Shown here: positions 22,145 through 29,748 of the stretch, in pieces
How positions within the stretch are numbered: the first letter of the stretch is position 1
Layout of the letters: every line of letters starts with the position of its first letter
NCBI RefSeq assembly: GCF_000702205.1
Contig: NZ_JNKW01000001.1
Span: forward strand, 62,001 to 126,000
DNA: 64,000 nt
Direction of reading: 5' to 3'
Source: Lachnospira multipara LB2003
GTDB taxonomy: Bacteria; Bacillota; Clostridia; Lachnospirales; Lachnospiraceae
Notes under the pieces: model-generated
What the model saw: the letters and a program-made list of their open reading frames with translations, nothing else
Told to the model about the DNA's origin: nothing
Databases searched by the model: none
Translations under genes and position numbers: made by a program

Positions 22145-22888
22145 ATGAAGTGGATTTTAAATAAGGGAAAGAAAGCTACAGATATTTTTGAAGTACTTAG
22201 AAAAATGCCGGAAATAAAGATAAAACACGCATTTTGCTCGCCGATAATATTTGTATGTGGTTTATGTCCTGTAATGCTTATGGAAAATCAAAATAATATA
22301 GTATATTGGAAATTTGTGTTATGGTCTTTTTTGATAGTCACCATAATGAGTTTTATTCTTTTGCTTATTGCCTCTCTTGAGAAGGATGCTGAATATCGAC
22401 ACATTAAAATGTTATTTGTTTTTAAAGAAGAATTGTTATTTTCTTTTATATTTCCTACTGTTATAAGCGTATATTGTGCTCTTAATAGTATTGTTGCGTG
22501 TGTGGATATTGTGGTGTTGTGCGTTATTTTAAGAGTAATTAAAATCTGGTCACTTGAAAGGAAAATTAAAAAAGGTACATACGGATATCATATGGACGCT
22601 AAAGTTAACACTGCACTTGTAGGAGTTGCTTCAATGGCTGGAGTTTTGGGATTTTATTTATTCGTTAACTTAAAGACATTTGAATCTTTTAGTTTAGCAT
22701 ATAACCTTGTTATCGTTTGGCTTGTAGTTATTGTTTTATTGATAGTATTTATGATTGAACCTATAGTTGCAATTAGAATAATTCATAGGGACAAGCGTGG
22801 AATAAATTCTCATTTTTCTATAAAGACTTCAAGGTCAAAACAGAGAGCAAGAAAACATATTGAAAATAAGAGAGGAAAAGATAAATGA
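22145..22888 (+). CDS. Unknown membrane protein whose 3' end recurs in the island
   Basis: 247 aa. About five to six membrane helices (FVLWSFLIVTIMSFILLLIA, FIFPTVISVYCALNSIVACV, TALVGVASMAGVLGFYLFVN, NLVIVWLVVIVLLIVFMIEP) and a strongly basic tail, SRSKQRARKHIENKRGKDK. No family recognised. RBS TAGGAGATTGGA. The final 24 codons are copied at 15934 and 17521, each time with the same spacer and a repeat-family-1 copy behind them. This gene is therefore probably the donor, or a sister of the donor, of a gene-end plus repeat block that spread in the island. Confidence 0.65.
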   Translation: MKWILNKGKKATDIFEVLRKMPEIKIKHAFCSPIIFVCGLCPVMLMENQNNIVYWKFVLWSFLIVTIMSFILLLIASLEKDAEYRHIKMLFVFKEELLFSFIFPTVISVYCALNSIVACVDIVVLCVILRVIKIWSLERKIKKGTYGYHMDAKVNTALVGVASMAGVLGFYLFVNLKTFESFSLAYNLVIVWLVVIVLLIVFMIEPIVAIRIIHRDKRGINSHFSIKTSRSKQRARKHIENKRGKDK

Positions 22889-22909
22889 TCAAGTAAAAGA
22901 GATTGTAGA

Positions 22910-23195
22910 GATTCAGGGTTGCCCATATGAAGATTCATGGTTGCCTATATGAAAATTCAGGAGTTGCCTATATGAAGGAAAAATTCCCCTGTAGGGCAAC
23001 GAATCTCAAGATTTCTTCTGTGTTTTTCATCTTTTTCATCCTTATTTTACACATATGGGCAAATTTAATTTTTCAAAACCCTGAAAAGGCAAGAATTTGT
23101 TGCCTTTTTGGGGCTTTTTTGTTTGATTTGGATTAGTTGTAAAAATATTGAACTTTTTCAAAACCGGAAATCTAATCTTTTTCTAGACTTTTTTT
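22910..23195 (+). repeat. Dispersed repeat family 1, copy E, with tripled start
   Basis: The first ~23 nt (ATTCAGGGTTGCCCATATGA type) is present three times in tandem from 22910 to about 22972 before the usual sequence. The TTGCCTATATG arm and CATATGGGCAA now pair with one G-T. The terminator core is present. The tail ends after TCTAATCTTTTTCTAGACTT (to 23190), where coding sequence of a truncated gene begins. Confidence 0.85.
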
Positions 23196-24215
23196 GAAAC
23201 GGATAAGTATTCGGAATGTTTAGAGTGTGTTAGTAGGTATGATAAATTATATACTGGAATATATCGAAAAGATGCCAATTATGTTCAAATTTTACCTAAA
23301 GCTATTGTAGCTGCACAAAGTGTATATAGTGGAGATGAGTATATAGACCATGTTGGTAGATTTGCAGATTCCATAATTGCTAATACAGAAACAAAAGATT
23401 GGTCAACTCGCTATTTTGCTGCTCAAGTTTATTTAGATTTATATACTAAGAGTAATCAAAATTCTGACTATTTAGATAAGGCTTATAAAATAATATATGA
23501 AAATGTAAGTGTTTTATTATCTGAGCAAAGAAGTATAAATGATAAGTATGTAAATGCCGTTCAAGAAGAGAAGATTGATGAACCTGATTACAGTAAAATG
23601 TCAGCCGATGAAAAAAAGAAAAAGAAACAAGAATATAAAGATGAGAAAGAACGAATTAAAAAGTATAATAAAGAACTAAAAAATGCTAGAAAAACAGAAT
23701 TACCTGAATTATATGAACCATTAGTTTTAAATTCTGAGTTGCTCTTTGCTCTTGCTGAGAAAAAGGGTATAAGTCAAACGGAAAAAGATGATATAGATGC
23801 TTTATTACAGTCATCTACAAATGGTATATTTTGCGTATCTCCTATTAATAATGCTTATTCTTTTTCTGATAATAGTGTTAATGTTGGTGCAACACTTAAG
23901 AGCGATGAAATTGATATACCAGCAATTTTGCTTACAAAAGAATCTGAGATTAATATTGCAATAACAGATGGTGATAAAACAACTGTTATTGATGATTATA
24001 AGATTTCAGAAGTAAAGAGAAAAGGCAGCAGTTCAATTAACGATTTTACTGTGAAAATAACAAGTAAAAAATGGAATAAGTACAAATGGACTAAGGATTC
24101 CAATATTAATATAACCATAACTTATAAGGATGCATATGATAAAACTTATAGCATGGATTATAAGGTAAAGTCTATTAAAAATAATTGGAATGGTAAAAAA
24201 GTGGAGTTTGAATAA
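23187..24215 (+). pseudogene. 5'-truncated gene of unknown function, cut by repeat copy E
   Basis: The frame is open from directly after the repeat (in-frame TAG at 23184) to TAA 24213 and is clearly protein-like from its first codons (ETDKYSECLECVSRYDKLYT), but has no start codon until ATG 23598. So the N-terminus, and any promoter, was removed. The remaining ~340 residues have a helical first part, a highly charged lysine/glutamate segment (DEKKKKKQEYKDEKERIKKY), then a beta-rich C-terminal domain (SDNSVNVGATLKSDEIDIPA, INITITYKDAYDKTYSMDYK). No family recognised. Translation from 23598 (205 aa) is possible but no good RBS is seen. It ends two bases before the lipoprotein gene, so it was once its operon partner. 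Confidence 0.7.
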
Positions 24216-24217
24216 GA

Positions 24218-25051
24218 ATGAAGAAACTTGTTATTGTATGTATTTGTTGCATTATTGCAATAATTGGTTTAAATGCATGTTCTAGAAATAGCGGAGGTTC
24301 AACATTTAGTATCCAGTTTATTGATGTTGGACAAGGAGATGCAGCATTAATTGAATGTGATGGCAAATATATGTTGATAGATGCTGGTGATAAACAGGGC
24401 GGTGAAAAGGTATATCAGGTATTAGAAGAGAATGGCATTCAAAAACTTGATATATTAGTTATGTCTCATTTACATCAGGATCATATTGGAGGATTGGTAA
24501 AAACTCTTACATATGCATCTTCTATTGGAATTGCTTTAAGTAATGATGACGATGGTACTTCAGAAGTGTTTCGAAATGTTGAAAAACAGTTATTGATTAA
24601 TAATTCTAAAATAACAGTACCAAAAGTTGGTGATACTTATTCATTAGGAAGTGCTAAAGTAGAGGTCGTTGATAATTCATCAAGTCAGGAAAACGATTCG
24701 TTAGTTCTATTAGTAACCTATGGGGAAACACGTTTTCTTTTTACAGGAGATATTGAGTATGAAGCTCAGAAGAGAATTGCTGAAAAGTATAATGATGATT
24801 TTAAAATTGATTTGATTAAAATGCCACATCATGGTTCATGGCAAAATATGGATTTGTATAGATTTATTAGAGCATTAAAACCGGATTATGCTGTTATTTC
24901 GTGTGGCAAAGGAAATATATATGGTCATCCACATCGAGAAACTCTAGACTTATTAGATCAAGCTAAAGTTAAAGTATATCGCACAGATGAAGATGGCGAT
25001 ATTATTGTTAAATCAAATGGAAAAACACTTTCATTTACAAAATCAAAGTGA
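24218..25051 (+). CDS. ComEC/Rec2-like metallo-beta-lactamase lipoprotein
   Basis: 277 aa. An N-terminal lipoprotein signal ends at the lipobox IGLNAC (Cys about residue 21), so the protein is anchored outside the cell. The MBL domain is of the ComEC type: FIDVGQGDAALIECDGKYML, the zinc motif SHLHQDHIGG, NDSLVLLVTYGETRFLFTGD and KMPHHGSW, SCGKGNIYGHPH. In full ComEC this domain is extracellular and degrades one DNA strand during uptake; free-standing secreted versions are common in Firmicutes, with nucleic-acid or nucleotide hydrolysis suspected. Its original partner upstream is truncated. A strong terminator follows at 25103. Confidence 0.87.
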   Translation: MKKLVIVCICCIIAIIGLNACSRNSGGSTFSIQFIDVGQGDAALIECDGKYMLIDAGDKQGGEKVYQVLEENGIQKLDILVMSHLHQDHIGGLVKTLTYASSIGIALSNDDDGTSEVFRNVEKQLLINNSKITVPKVGDTYSLGSAKVEVVDNSSSQENDSLVLLVTYGETRFLFTGDIEYEAQKRIAEKYNDDFKIDLIKMPHHGSWQNMDLYRFIRALKPDYAVISCGKGNIYGHPHRETLDLLDQAKVKVYRTDEDGDIIVKSNGKTLSFTKSK

Positions 25052-25102
25052 TTTATTCATCTTATAACGATTGATATATTCAAATCAAGTTAATAATGGA
25101 CT

Positions 25103-25145
25103 AAGTCCTATGATTTTTTTGAAAAAAATCATAGGACTTTTTTGC
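25103..25145 (+). terminator. Terminator after the MBL lipoprotein gene
   Basis: AAGTCCTATGATTTTTT pairs with AAAAAATCATAGGACTT around a three-to-five-base loop and runs into T residues. Near-perfect 17-bp stem. Confidence 0.88.
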
Positions 25146-25273
25146 TTTAAAGATGTAAAACAAAAACTCTATAACATGCTTTTATGAAATTGAAGCAAAA
25201 AAATCAAAAAAAATAATAATTTGGATTGAATTTATGCAATATAAGAAATATAATTAAGGTGGAGGTTGAAAAT

Positions 25274-26572
25274 ATGTTAGTTGAGTTTAGATTTAAAAAT
25301 TATAGATCTTTTAGAGATGAGGCTACTCTTTCTATGGAAGCAGTTGGTCTTTCATCTCTTAAGAATAGTTTGATTGAATATAATGATATGAATTTGTTAC
25401 CTGGAGTTGCTATTTTCGGTAAGAATGGTGGTGGTAAAAGTAACGTTATTAGAGCGTTTTGGTTAGGAGTAGAATTTATAAAAAATGCTCAAAGATTACA
25501 GCATGAGAAGGCGTTAGTGCCAGTTGTACCATTTTCATTAAATGATTATTCATCTAATGAACCGACAGAATTTGAGTTCGATTATATTTCTAATGGAATT
25601 AAATATTGGTATTCTTTTGCTGCAACAAGAGAAAAAATTGTTAGAGAGTCTTTATTTCATGCGCCTAAGGGTCAAAGAGCTCTAGTTTTTGAAAGAAAAG
25701 GGCAGGAATTTAAATTTACAGAGGACAAGGCAAAAAGAAAACTAATAAGTCAGACAGTTGCTGAGAATCAATTATTTTTTTCAAATGCTTGTACATTAAA
25801 TGATGAGGCTTGTATTAATGCAATGCGATGGTTTAGAGAAGATATTATATTTTCAAGAGCTTATGATGATATTCCACGACAATTATTAGAATATTATGAT
25901 GACAGTAATATGCTTAAAGCAATTTCTGATTATGCCAAAAATGCAGATTTTGGTATTGAAGAGATGAGTTTTGAAATTGAAAATAAAGAAGTTGGTGATG
26001 ACCTTGAATTACCGAGTGATATTTCAGAGGATATGAAAAATGCAATTACGTCTTTTATTCAGCTATTATCTGAAACTTCTAATAACTCAGAAGGAAAACT
26101 AAAAATGAGTAGAGTTAAAGCTAACGCAAAGCATAGAGGTATCAATTCAGATGGTCAGACAAGTTTGTATAATTTAGAACTAGAGGATGAGTCAGATGGT
26201 ACAAGAAAACTTATGTCGATTGCGCCAGCAATAGAGTCAGTGCTTCGAAAAGGTGGAATTTTACTTGTGGATGAAATTGAAAGAGAATTGCACCCTATGT
26301 TGGTGAATTTTATTATTGCGAAATTTATGAGTAAAAAGAGTAATCCAAAGGGTGCACAAATTATTTTCACAACACATAATATAGACCTTATGAAGTTAGA
26401 GTATATGAGAAAAGATCAGATATACTTTGCAGATAAGAACATGGAAGATGGAGCTTCAGAGCTTTATAGTGTAACTGATTTTACAACAAAAACCTCTGAT
26501 AATATCTTGAAAGGATATTTGGTTGGAAAATATGGTGCTACTCCAAATCTTGAAATTGAGGAGGTTGAGTAG
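25274..26572 (+). CDS. rloA: AAA15-family ATPase (RloA / AbiLi-like)
   Basis: 432 aa. An SMC/ABC-like ATPase: Walker A is FGKNGGGKSN near residue 47-56, the signature-like segment is ELEDESDGTRKLMSIAPAIE, Walker B is GGILLVDEIERELHP and the switch histidine TTHNIDLM. It starts EFRFKNYRSFRDEATLSMEA, as AAA15/AAA21 proteins do. ATG 25274 with GGTGGAGGTTGAAAAT is better than the earlier GTG/TTG codons. The gene overlaps its RloB partner by one base. RloA-RloB type pairs correspond to lactococcal AbiLi-AbiLii, which block phage growth. That makes a phage-defence function likely. Confidence 0.87.
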   Translation: MLVEFRFKNYRSFRDEATLSMEAVGLSSLKNSLIEYNDMNLLPGVAIFGKNGGGKSNVIRAFWLGVEFIKNAQRLQHEKALVPVVPFSLNDYSSNEPTEFEFDYISNGIKYWYSFAATREKIVRESLFHAPKGQRALVFERKGQEFKFTEDKAKRKLISQTVAENQLFFSNACTLNDEACINAMRWFREDIIFSRAYDDIPRQLLEYYDDSNMLKAISDYAKNADFGIEEMSFEIENKEVGDDLELPSDISEDMKNAITSFIQLLSETSNNSEGKLKMSRVKANAKHRGINSDGQTSLYNLELEDESDGTRKLMSIAPAIESVLRKGGILLVDEIERELHPMLVNFIIAKFMSKKSNPKGAQIIFTTHNIDLMKLEYMRKDQIYFADKNMEDGASELYSVTDFTTKTSDNILKGYLVGKYGATPNLEIEEVE

Positions 26573-27234
26573 TGGCTAGAAGAAATGTAGGAAGTCGTGG
26601 AGACGGTAAAAGAATAATAAGGGTATTTTGTGAAGGTGAGAGCGAACAGGCATATACTGAGTTTTTAAAGAAAGAATTTAGAAATGTTGCAGTGATTAAT
26701 TATCCTAAAGAAACGGGTTTATTTGAAAGAGCTGAAGACAGATTTAATAAGGATCCGCAGTATCGTGATTATAAAGATGTTATAGATGAGGTTTGGTTTT
26801 TTTATGATGTTGAAACAAAAGATATTGATAAATTAAATGAGAGATATAGGATAATCAAAAAGTTACGTAAACTACGATCAGATAAGGATATATGTGTTAG
26901 ATTATTGATGACCTCAGGATGCATTGAGTATTGGCTTATGTTACATTTTAAAAAATGCACACCATCATTAAAGACGGTAGAAGAAAAGAATAAGATGATA
27001 CAAGATTTAAAAAAGGAAGAGCATTTGTATGTTAAAGGTAATAAAGAAATAACAGCAAATATTGCAAAGAATTATCCAAGAGCTATAAAAAATGCTAAGA
27101 GTATTATGAAGAACTTATTATATGATGGTATGCCTTGTTTGGATGATAATGATTTAAGAAATGAGTGGTTACAAAGAAAATGTGTTACTTTTTCTAATGT
27201 ATATGAGGCAATTGAAATTTTAGAAAAATTGTAA
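26572..27234 (+). CDS. rloB: RloB-family protein (AbiLii-like)
   Basis: 220 aa RloB protein. The N-terminal IIRVFCEGESEQAYTEFLKK, with the acidic GE-S-E motif, and DEVWFFYDVETKD, a D-x-D/E-type motif, resemble a Toprim-like metal-binding fold; SGCIEYWLMLHFKKC is the RloB signature. GTG start sharing one base with the RloA stop, RBS GAGGAGG, so translation is coupled. In AbiL-type systems the ATPase senses infection and the partner acts as effector, probably a nuclease; the division of labour here is inferred from that model. Confidence 0.86.
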   Translation: MARRNVGSRGDGKRIIRVFCEGESEQAYTEFLKKEFRNVAVINYPKETGLFERAEDRFNKDPQYRDYKDVIDEVWFFYDVETKDIDKLNERYRIIKKLRKLRSDKDICVRLLMTSGCIEYWLMLHFKKCTPSLKTVEEKNKMIQDLKKEEHLYVKGNKEITANIAKNYPRAIKNAKSIMKNLLYDGMPCLDDNDLRNEWLQRKCVTFSNVYEAIEILEKL

Positions 27235-27238
27235 AAGA

Positions 27239-27283
27239 GACTTCTGGGTACATATCATATCAATAGAGCCAGAAGTCTTTTTA
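27239..27283 (+). terminator. Terminator after the RloAB pair
   Basis: GACTTCTGG (27239-27247) pairs with CCAGAAGTC (27269-27277) and T residues follow. Confidence 0.8.
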
Positions 27284-27580
27284 TCTTTCTTGTTAACTAA
27301 GAAATGACATATGAAGGATGATTATTGTGAATTAGAGTTATCAAAAGGCAAATGGACATTCGATAATATATTTTATATAATATTAATATATACATGGAAC
27401 CAAAACATTCAGATGTAAAGTTAAGCTTAAGAACTCGTAAAAGATGACGTTTATTACATGAAGATGTTTTATCTTAAATGATGGAGCTTTTTTATTGACG
27501 ATTATTATTAATTTTCAAAATATTATTATAAGTATTTGATTAATAAACAAATAAATAATAACAAAGGAGGTTGTTAATGT
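27284..27580. other. AT-rich intergenic region
   Basis: About 300 bp without a supported gene. Short frames start without ribosome binding sites. A weak AAGATGTTTTATCTT dyad lies near 27462-27476. The RBS AAAGGAGG of the next gene is at 27563-27570. Confidence 0.5.
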
Positions 27581-28969
27581 ATGAGGTCAGTAAAAAAAAC
27601 TTTTGATATTAATGCTCATGTTATTAATATTACTAATCAAATCTATTTGGATAACGGACAATCGTTAGTGTCTATAGGTTTTGAAAATCTTGGATATGGA
27701 ACAATTACTGCTATTAAATTTGATGCTAAGGCATACAACATATTTGGTGATTTAGTAAAAATTAACGGTAAGGAAAGCTTTTATTTAATCATTCAGGATA
27801 TTTGTGTTGAAAGGAATACAGTTGTAACTAATTTAAAAGCAACTTTACCTAGTACCGAAGTAAGAAAATTAGAGCTTACTGAATCTCAAGTATGTTTTTC
27901 TGATGGTAGAGTCTTAACATATGAGGGTGAAAATTATAAAGAATATGAACTAGAACAATATGATGTATTAAGTGATGAGCGAGAAATATCTATAGCCTTA
28001 AAGGATAGATTTGGTGGTGAATTTAAGTATAAAGCAATTGAATGTGAAGAAGGATGGATATGTGGATGTGGTAGATTTAATAAATCAGAAGCGATTTGTT
28101 CTAATTGTTGTTGTACAAAGAAAGATGCTTTTTATTATACAGACGATGATAATAAGTCTTACTTAATAAATACTTATAATAAAGCTGTGGAAAAACGTAA
28201 AGAAATTGAAAGAGTAGCAGCTCAAAATAATGCTGAAAAGAAAAAAGTAGAAACAAGAAAGAAATTATTAATAACTATTATAGGTGTAGCTATGCTTGTT
28301 TTATTAGTTGGCAGTATTATCTATGCTAATATTATGTCAAGTAGAATTATGTTTGCGTCAGCGGAAAAGATGAAAAATGAAGTTACTGGTATCTATACAG
28401 TGTATACAAATTACAATCCGCAATATATTATGAGTATACATGAGGATACGGTAACAGTACGACAGTTTGATAGTTCAGGAAAAAGTTATGATAAAAGATA
28501 TACTATCGATGCTTGGAATCCAAATAAAGGTACAATTATTATAGACGATGATACCATAATTGTAACGAATACAGGAGATATACAATATGGTGGTTATTTA
28601 TATAAAAAAGGTGGTTCATGGATAACTTCACTTAAAGATTCATCTAATGGTTCTAGCGATTCATCAAGATCTGGTAGTAGTACATCTGAATCATCAGGTT
28701 TAAAAATAGAAAATGTTAAAGTTACTTCTAATAGTCTTTATACTAAATGCACGGGTACAATAAAAAATACCGGTAAAAAAACATATAAATTCATAGAAAT
28801 TAAAGGAGCATTTAAAGATTCTAAGGGAAATGTTATTGACACAGATTGGACATATGCTGTAGGGGCTGAAGGATTAGCACCAAATGAAGCATCAACTTTC
28901 ACTATGTCAGTAGACCAAAATTTTAATATAGTTGATTGTAAAGTAACAGTGTATGATTTTGATTATTAA
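27581..28969 (+). CDS. Membrane protein with zinc-ribbon-like cysteine cluster and FxLYD domain
   Basis: 462 aa. Residues 1-150 form a beta-rich cytoplasmic domain. WICGCGRFNKSEAICSNCCC (about 160-180) is a zinc-ribbon-like cluster. A short coiled segment leads to one membrane helix, LLITIIGVAMLVLLVGSIIY (about 225-245). Outside are a beta domain with GIYTVYTNYNPQYIMSIHED, a serine-rich linker and an FxLYD-type domain (KVTSNSLYTKCTGTIKNTGK, FIEIKGAFKDSKGNVIDTDW). FxLYD domains are beta-sandwiches on cell-surface proteins. The next gene also has a zinc ribbon plus one helix, so the two probably work together at the membrane; task unknown. Confidence 0.75.
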   Translation: MRSVKKTFDINAHVINITNQIYLDNGQSLVSIGFENLGYGTITAIKFDAKAYNIFGDLVKINGKESFYLIIQDICVERNTVVTNLKATLPSTEVRKLELTESQVCFSDGRVLTYEGENYKEYELEQYDVLSDEREISIALKDRFGGEFKYKAIECEEGWICGCGRFNKSEAICSNCCCTKKDAFYYTDDDNKSYLINTYNKAVEKRKEIERVAAQNNAEKKKVETRKKLLITIIGVAMLVLLVGSIIYANIMSSRIMFASAEKMKNEVTGIYTVYTNYNPQYIMSIHEDTVTVRQFDSSGKSYDKRYTIDAWNPNKGTIIIDDDTIIVTNTGDIQYGGYLYKKGGSWITSLKDSSNGSSDSSRSGSSTSESSGLKIENVKVTSNSLYTKCTGTIKNTGKKTYKFIEIKGAFKDSKGNVIDTDWTYAVGAEGLAPNEASTFTMSVDQNFNIVDCKVTVYDFDY

Positions 28970-28982
28970 GGAGTGAATAGTT

Positions 28983-29546
28983 ATGAAATTTTGTTCTAAA
29001 TGTGGAGAGGTTATTCCAGATGATAGTGTTACATGTCCTAAATGTGGAATAGTCATAAAAGAACAAGAAGAACACGCTGTGATATATGCTTCTCAAGAAA
29101 AAAATAGTGCAGAAACAGTAATAACCAATAATAAGAAAAAAATTAATAAGAAAACTAAGATTGCAATATTTGTTATAATTGGGATTGCTTTATTATCTGT
29201 TATTACATTCTTTTCAATAAATGAAATTGGGAAAGCAAGCTTAAAAAAACAATTGTTAAGAGATTGGATGGATATAGATGATAGTTTGGTTAAGAAAGTA
29301 TTAGATTTTTCAGATGATAAAGTAGAATATCGTTTGGAAACAGTTTATTCAATATATAATAGTTCATTAGGAACATTTGAATATAAAGTTATAAGTAAGG
29401 ATAAAATTAAAATAAAATTAACTGATGATAAATATATAACTTATACTATAAAATTTAATGATGATAAAAGTATGATGAAAGTTACACCAGCTATTACAAG
29501 CACTGATCCAGAGGAGCAATGGTTCAATTTAGATGATTATAAATAG
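28983..29546 (+). CDS. Zinc-ribbon membrane protein
   Basis: 187 aa. Starts MKFCSKCGEVIPDDSVTCPK with CG-x-V after it: a classical N-terminal zinc ribbon (CxxC...CxxC). One membrane helix (IAIFVIIGIALLSVITFFSI, about 62-81) and a C-terminal outside domain of beta strands (KVEYRLETVYSIYNSSLGTF, YITYTIKFNDDKSMMKVTP) similar to small lipocalin-like calycin units that follow such anchors. RBS AAGGAGTG, 13 bp after the upstream stop, so co-transcribed. Function unknown. Confidence 0.75.
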   Translation: MKFCSKCGEVIPDDSVTCPKCGIVIKEQEEHAVIYASQEKNSAETVITNNKKKINKKTKIAIFVIIGIALLSVITFFSINEIGKASLKKQLLRDWMDIDDSLVKKVLDFSDDKVEYRLETVYSIYNSSLGTFEYKVISKDKIKIKLTDDKYITYTIKFNDDKSMMKVTPAITSTDPEEQWFNLDDYK

Positions 29547-29627
29547 ATCAACGTACTAATCATTTTACAGATACATGTACAACAATGGTATTCGCCATAA
29601 TTTTTTGGATGAATATTAAAGGAAAGA

Positions 29628-29660
29628 CGACACAAAAATTTATTTTGTGTCGTTTTTTTT
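29628..29660 (+). terminator. Terminator after the zinc-ribbon pair
   Basis: CGACACAAAA (29628-29637) pairs with TTTTGTGTCG (29643-29652), followed by eight T. Confidence 0.88.
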
Positions 29661-29679
29661 AGAAAAATATAAATTATAT

Positions 29680-29710
29680 TTGACTTAGAGTTAACTCTAG
29701 GTGTTATTAT
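29680..29710 (+). promoter_or_regulatory. MerR-type promoter of the DXS-like gene
   Basis: -35 TTGACT (29680-29685) and -10 TATTAT (29705-29710) are 19 bp apart, too long for normal recognition. The spacer holds the perfect 14-bp palindrome TAGAGTTAACTCTA (29686-29699), extended with one mismatch to 20 bp. A dyad inside a 19-bp spacer is the hallmark of MerR-family activated promoters. No MerR gene is in the window. Confidence 0.75.
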
Positions 29711-29748
29711 GATTTTATCAGCTGATAAATATAAGGAGAAAAGAGAAA

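Noticed and set aside
22927-23136. 69-codon frame inside repeat copy E
   Set aside because: Lies wholly within the tripled start and body of the repeat. The conserved short frame is reported as a finding, not as a gene.
10281-23195. CRISPR array
   Set aside because: Repeats are ~290 bp, separated by whole genes, and no short regular repeat-spacer pattern exists anywhere in the window.
9600-23200. Classical integron with attC sites
   Set aside because: No integrase gene is present and the boundary motifs do not show the RYYYAAC/GTTRRRY pair of attC sites. Kept only as an analogy.
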